Assembly (NCBI GenBank): GCA_030587605.1
Contig: JAUQYT010000135.1
Span: 1 to 13,783, forward strand
DNA length: 13,783 nucleotides
Source of the DNA: Candidatus Njordarchaeum guaymasense
GTDB lineage: Archaea; Asgardarchaeota; Njordarchaeia; Njordarchaeales; Njordarchaeaceae
Direction: 5' to 3'
In this document: positions 13,045 to 13,783 of the stretch, piece after piece
Position numbering within the stretch: position 1 is the first letter of the stretch
How the letters are laid out: every line of letters starts with the position of its first letter
Notes under the pieces: model-generated
Database searches by the model: none
Seen by the model: only the letters and a program-made list of their open reading frames with translations
What the model was told of the DNA's origin: nothing
Program-made: the position numbers and the translations under genes

Positions 13045-13783
13045 ATTTCGCTTCCTCCTTTAGTGCTGCCCTAACCTGAGCTAGAATTTGATCGTCCGTG
13101 AAGTGAAGCATAGATATTGATCCAGTGGGGCAAGAGGAACCGCATACACCACAACCCTTGCACAGGGCTTCGAGAACGTGGGCCCTCAACTTTCCTTCCT
13201 TCTTCCTCATTTCGACAGCGCTGTACTCACAAATGGACTCGCAGATTCGGCATCCACTGCAGAGGTCCTCATCTACGTTCGCTATGGCTCCTTCGACCTC
13301 TAGGGCTTTCTTAGACAGGATGGTGACGGCTCTGGCTGCAGCTCCACATGCCTGCGAGATGCTTTCTTCAATGAACTTCGGCGAGTGCGCCAATCCGCAG
13401 AGGAATACGCCTTCGGTGGCGAAGTCTACGGGTCGAAGCTTCATGTGCGCTTCTAGGAAGAAACCTTCTTTGGTGAGTGGAACCTTCAACATTTTTGCCA
13501 AACGCTCGTTATCAGGGTTTGGGATGGTGGCTGCGCTTAAGACCAGAAGATCTGGTTCGATGGGGATCCAAGCTTTTACCACAGGTTCCCAAACTACGAC
13601 GTGGATTTTGCCATTTTCCTGAGTGACCTTAGGTTTCTTTTTGTCATCGTAACGTATGAATAGGACCCCTTTTGATGCGGCCTCACGATACTGGTCCTCT
13701 TTGAATCCGTAGGTTCGAATGTCCTTGTATAGGACGTAGACATCCGTTTCTGGACTTAGCTCCTTAATCTTCAACGCGTTCTT
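13037..13783 (-). CDS. hdrA: HdrA, C-terminal part (cut by the right window edge)
   Basis: The frame runs off the right edge; the first visible codons read K-N-A-L-K-I-K-E, which in the companion genes follows the YCSxICC cluster motif. TTG 13774 is therefore an internal codon and not a start. Visible are the TrxR-like C-terminal FAD portion (GVFLCGLAHSPKFIEESISQACGAA) and a ferredoxin with two [4Fe-4S] motifs (CSGCRICESICEYSA and CKGCGVCGSSCP). The end QILAQVRAAL matches the HdrA at 3540-5330 (QVLAQVKALL). Whether it has the N-terminal domain or the inserted ferredoxin cannot be seen. As first visible gene of the hdrA-mvhD-hdrC-hdrB-mvhG-mvhA order, it should be the bifurcating subunit of the H2-dependent complex. 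Confidence 0.9.
   Translation of the reverse strand, partial: KNALKIKELSPETDVYVLYKDIRTYGFKEDQYREAASKGVLFIRYDDKKKPKVTQENGKIHVVVWEPVVKAWIPIEPDLLVLSAATIPNPDNERLAKMLKVPLTKEGFFLEAHMKLRPVDFATEGVFLCGLAHSPKFIEESISQACGAAARAVTILSKKALEVEGAIANVDEDLCSGCRICESICEYSAVEMRKKEGKLRAHVLEALCKGCGVCGSSCPTGSISMLHFTDDQILAQVRAALKEEAKYD

Noticed and set aside
1..13783. CRISPR arrays, tRNA or rRNA genes, selenocysteine codons
   Set aside because: No regularly spaced repeats, no cloverleaf patterns or rRNA-like blocks were seen, and all cluster and Ni ligands are encoded as Cys without in-frame TGA.

Overview
The window looks like chromosomal DNA of an anaerobic archaeon. The evidence is two sets of heterodisulfide reductase (Hdr) genes with a group 3c-type [NiFe] hydrogenase (MvhAG), TATA-box-like promoters about 25 bases from plausible transcript starts, GGTGA/GGAGG ribosome binding sites, frequent GTG and TTG starts, and small winged-helix regulators. 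No methanogenesis marker (mcr, mtr, hdrDE) is present, so methanogen is not a safe label. A lineage such as Bathyarchaeia is plausible, but that is inference.

Left part (1-3071). A plus-strand gene cut by the left edge encodes a GH99-like carbohydrate-active protein with two Ig-like repeats and a C-terminal membrane anchor. About 300 bases rich in short inverted repeats follow, then a 38-codon open frame with a very good ribosome binding site. Next is a compact set of three small genes: a winged-helix regulator (minus), a small Cys/His protein (plus), and a second, related winged-helix regulator (minus). The last of these is the final gene of the Hdr operon.

Central operon (8012 down to 2733, minus strand): hdrC, hdrB, a short HdrA-like gene, a longer HdrA gene, mvhD and the winged-helix gene. 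All are tightly spaced. It holds two different HdrA proteins whose cluster domains are complementary. One has the inserted double-cluster ferredoxin and nothing else. The other has the N-terminal HdrA domain and the C-terminal ferredoxin but lacks the insert. With the adjacent mvhD, this pair resembles the QmoA/QmoB layout of sulfate reducers joined to a soluble HdrBC.

Spacer (8013-8721). It carries a plus-strand Cys-rich small gene of unknown function with its own promoter, two or three hairpins and T-runs, and divergent promoter elements.

Right operon (from beyond the right edge down to 8722, minus strand): hdrA (only the C-terminal part visible), mvhD, hdrC, hdrB, mvhG, mvhA. This is the gene content of the electron-bifurcating MvhAGD-HdrABC complex. 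In methanogens that complex uses H2 to reduce ferredoxin and a heterodisulfide together.

Taken together, the right operon probably makes a complete H2-fed bifurcating complex. The central operon makes a second Hdr complex without its own hydrogenase, so it must take electrons from elsewhere or share MvhAG. The disulfide or other acceptor cannot be deduced from the sequence.
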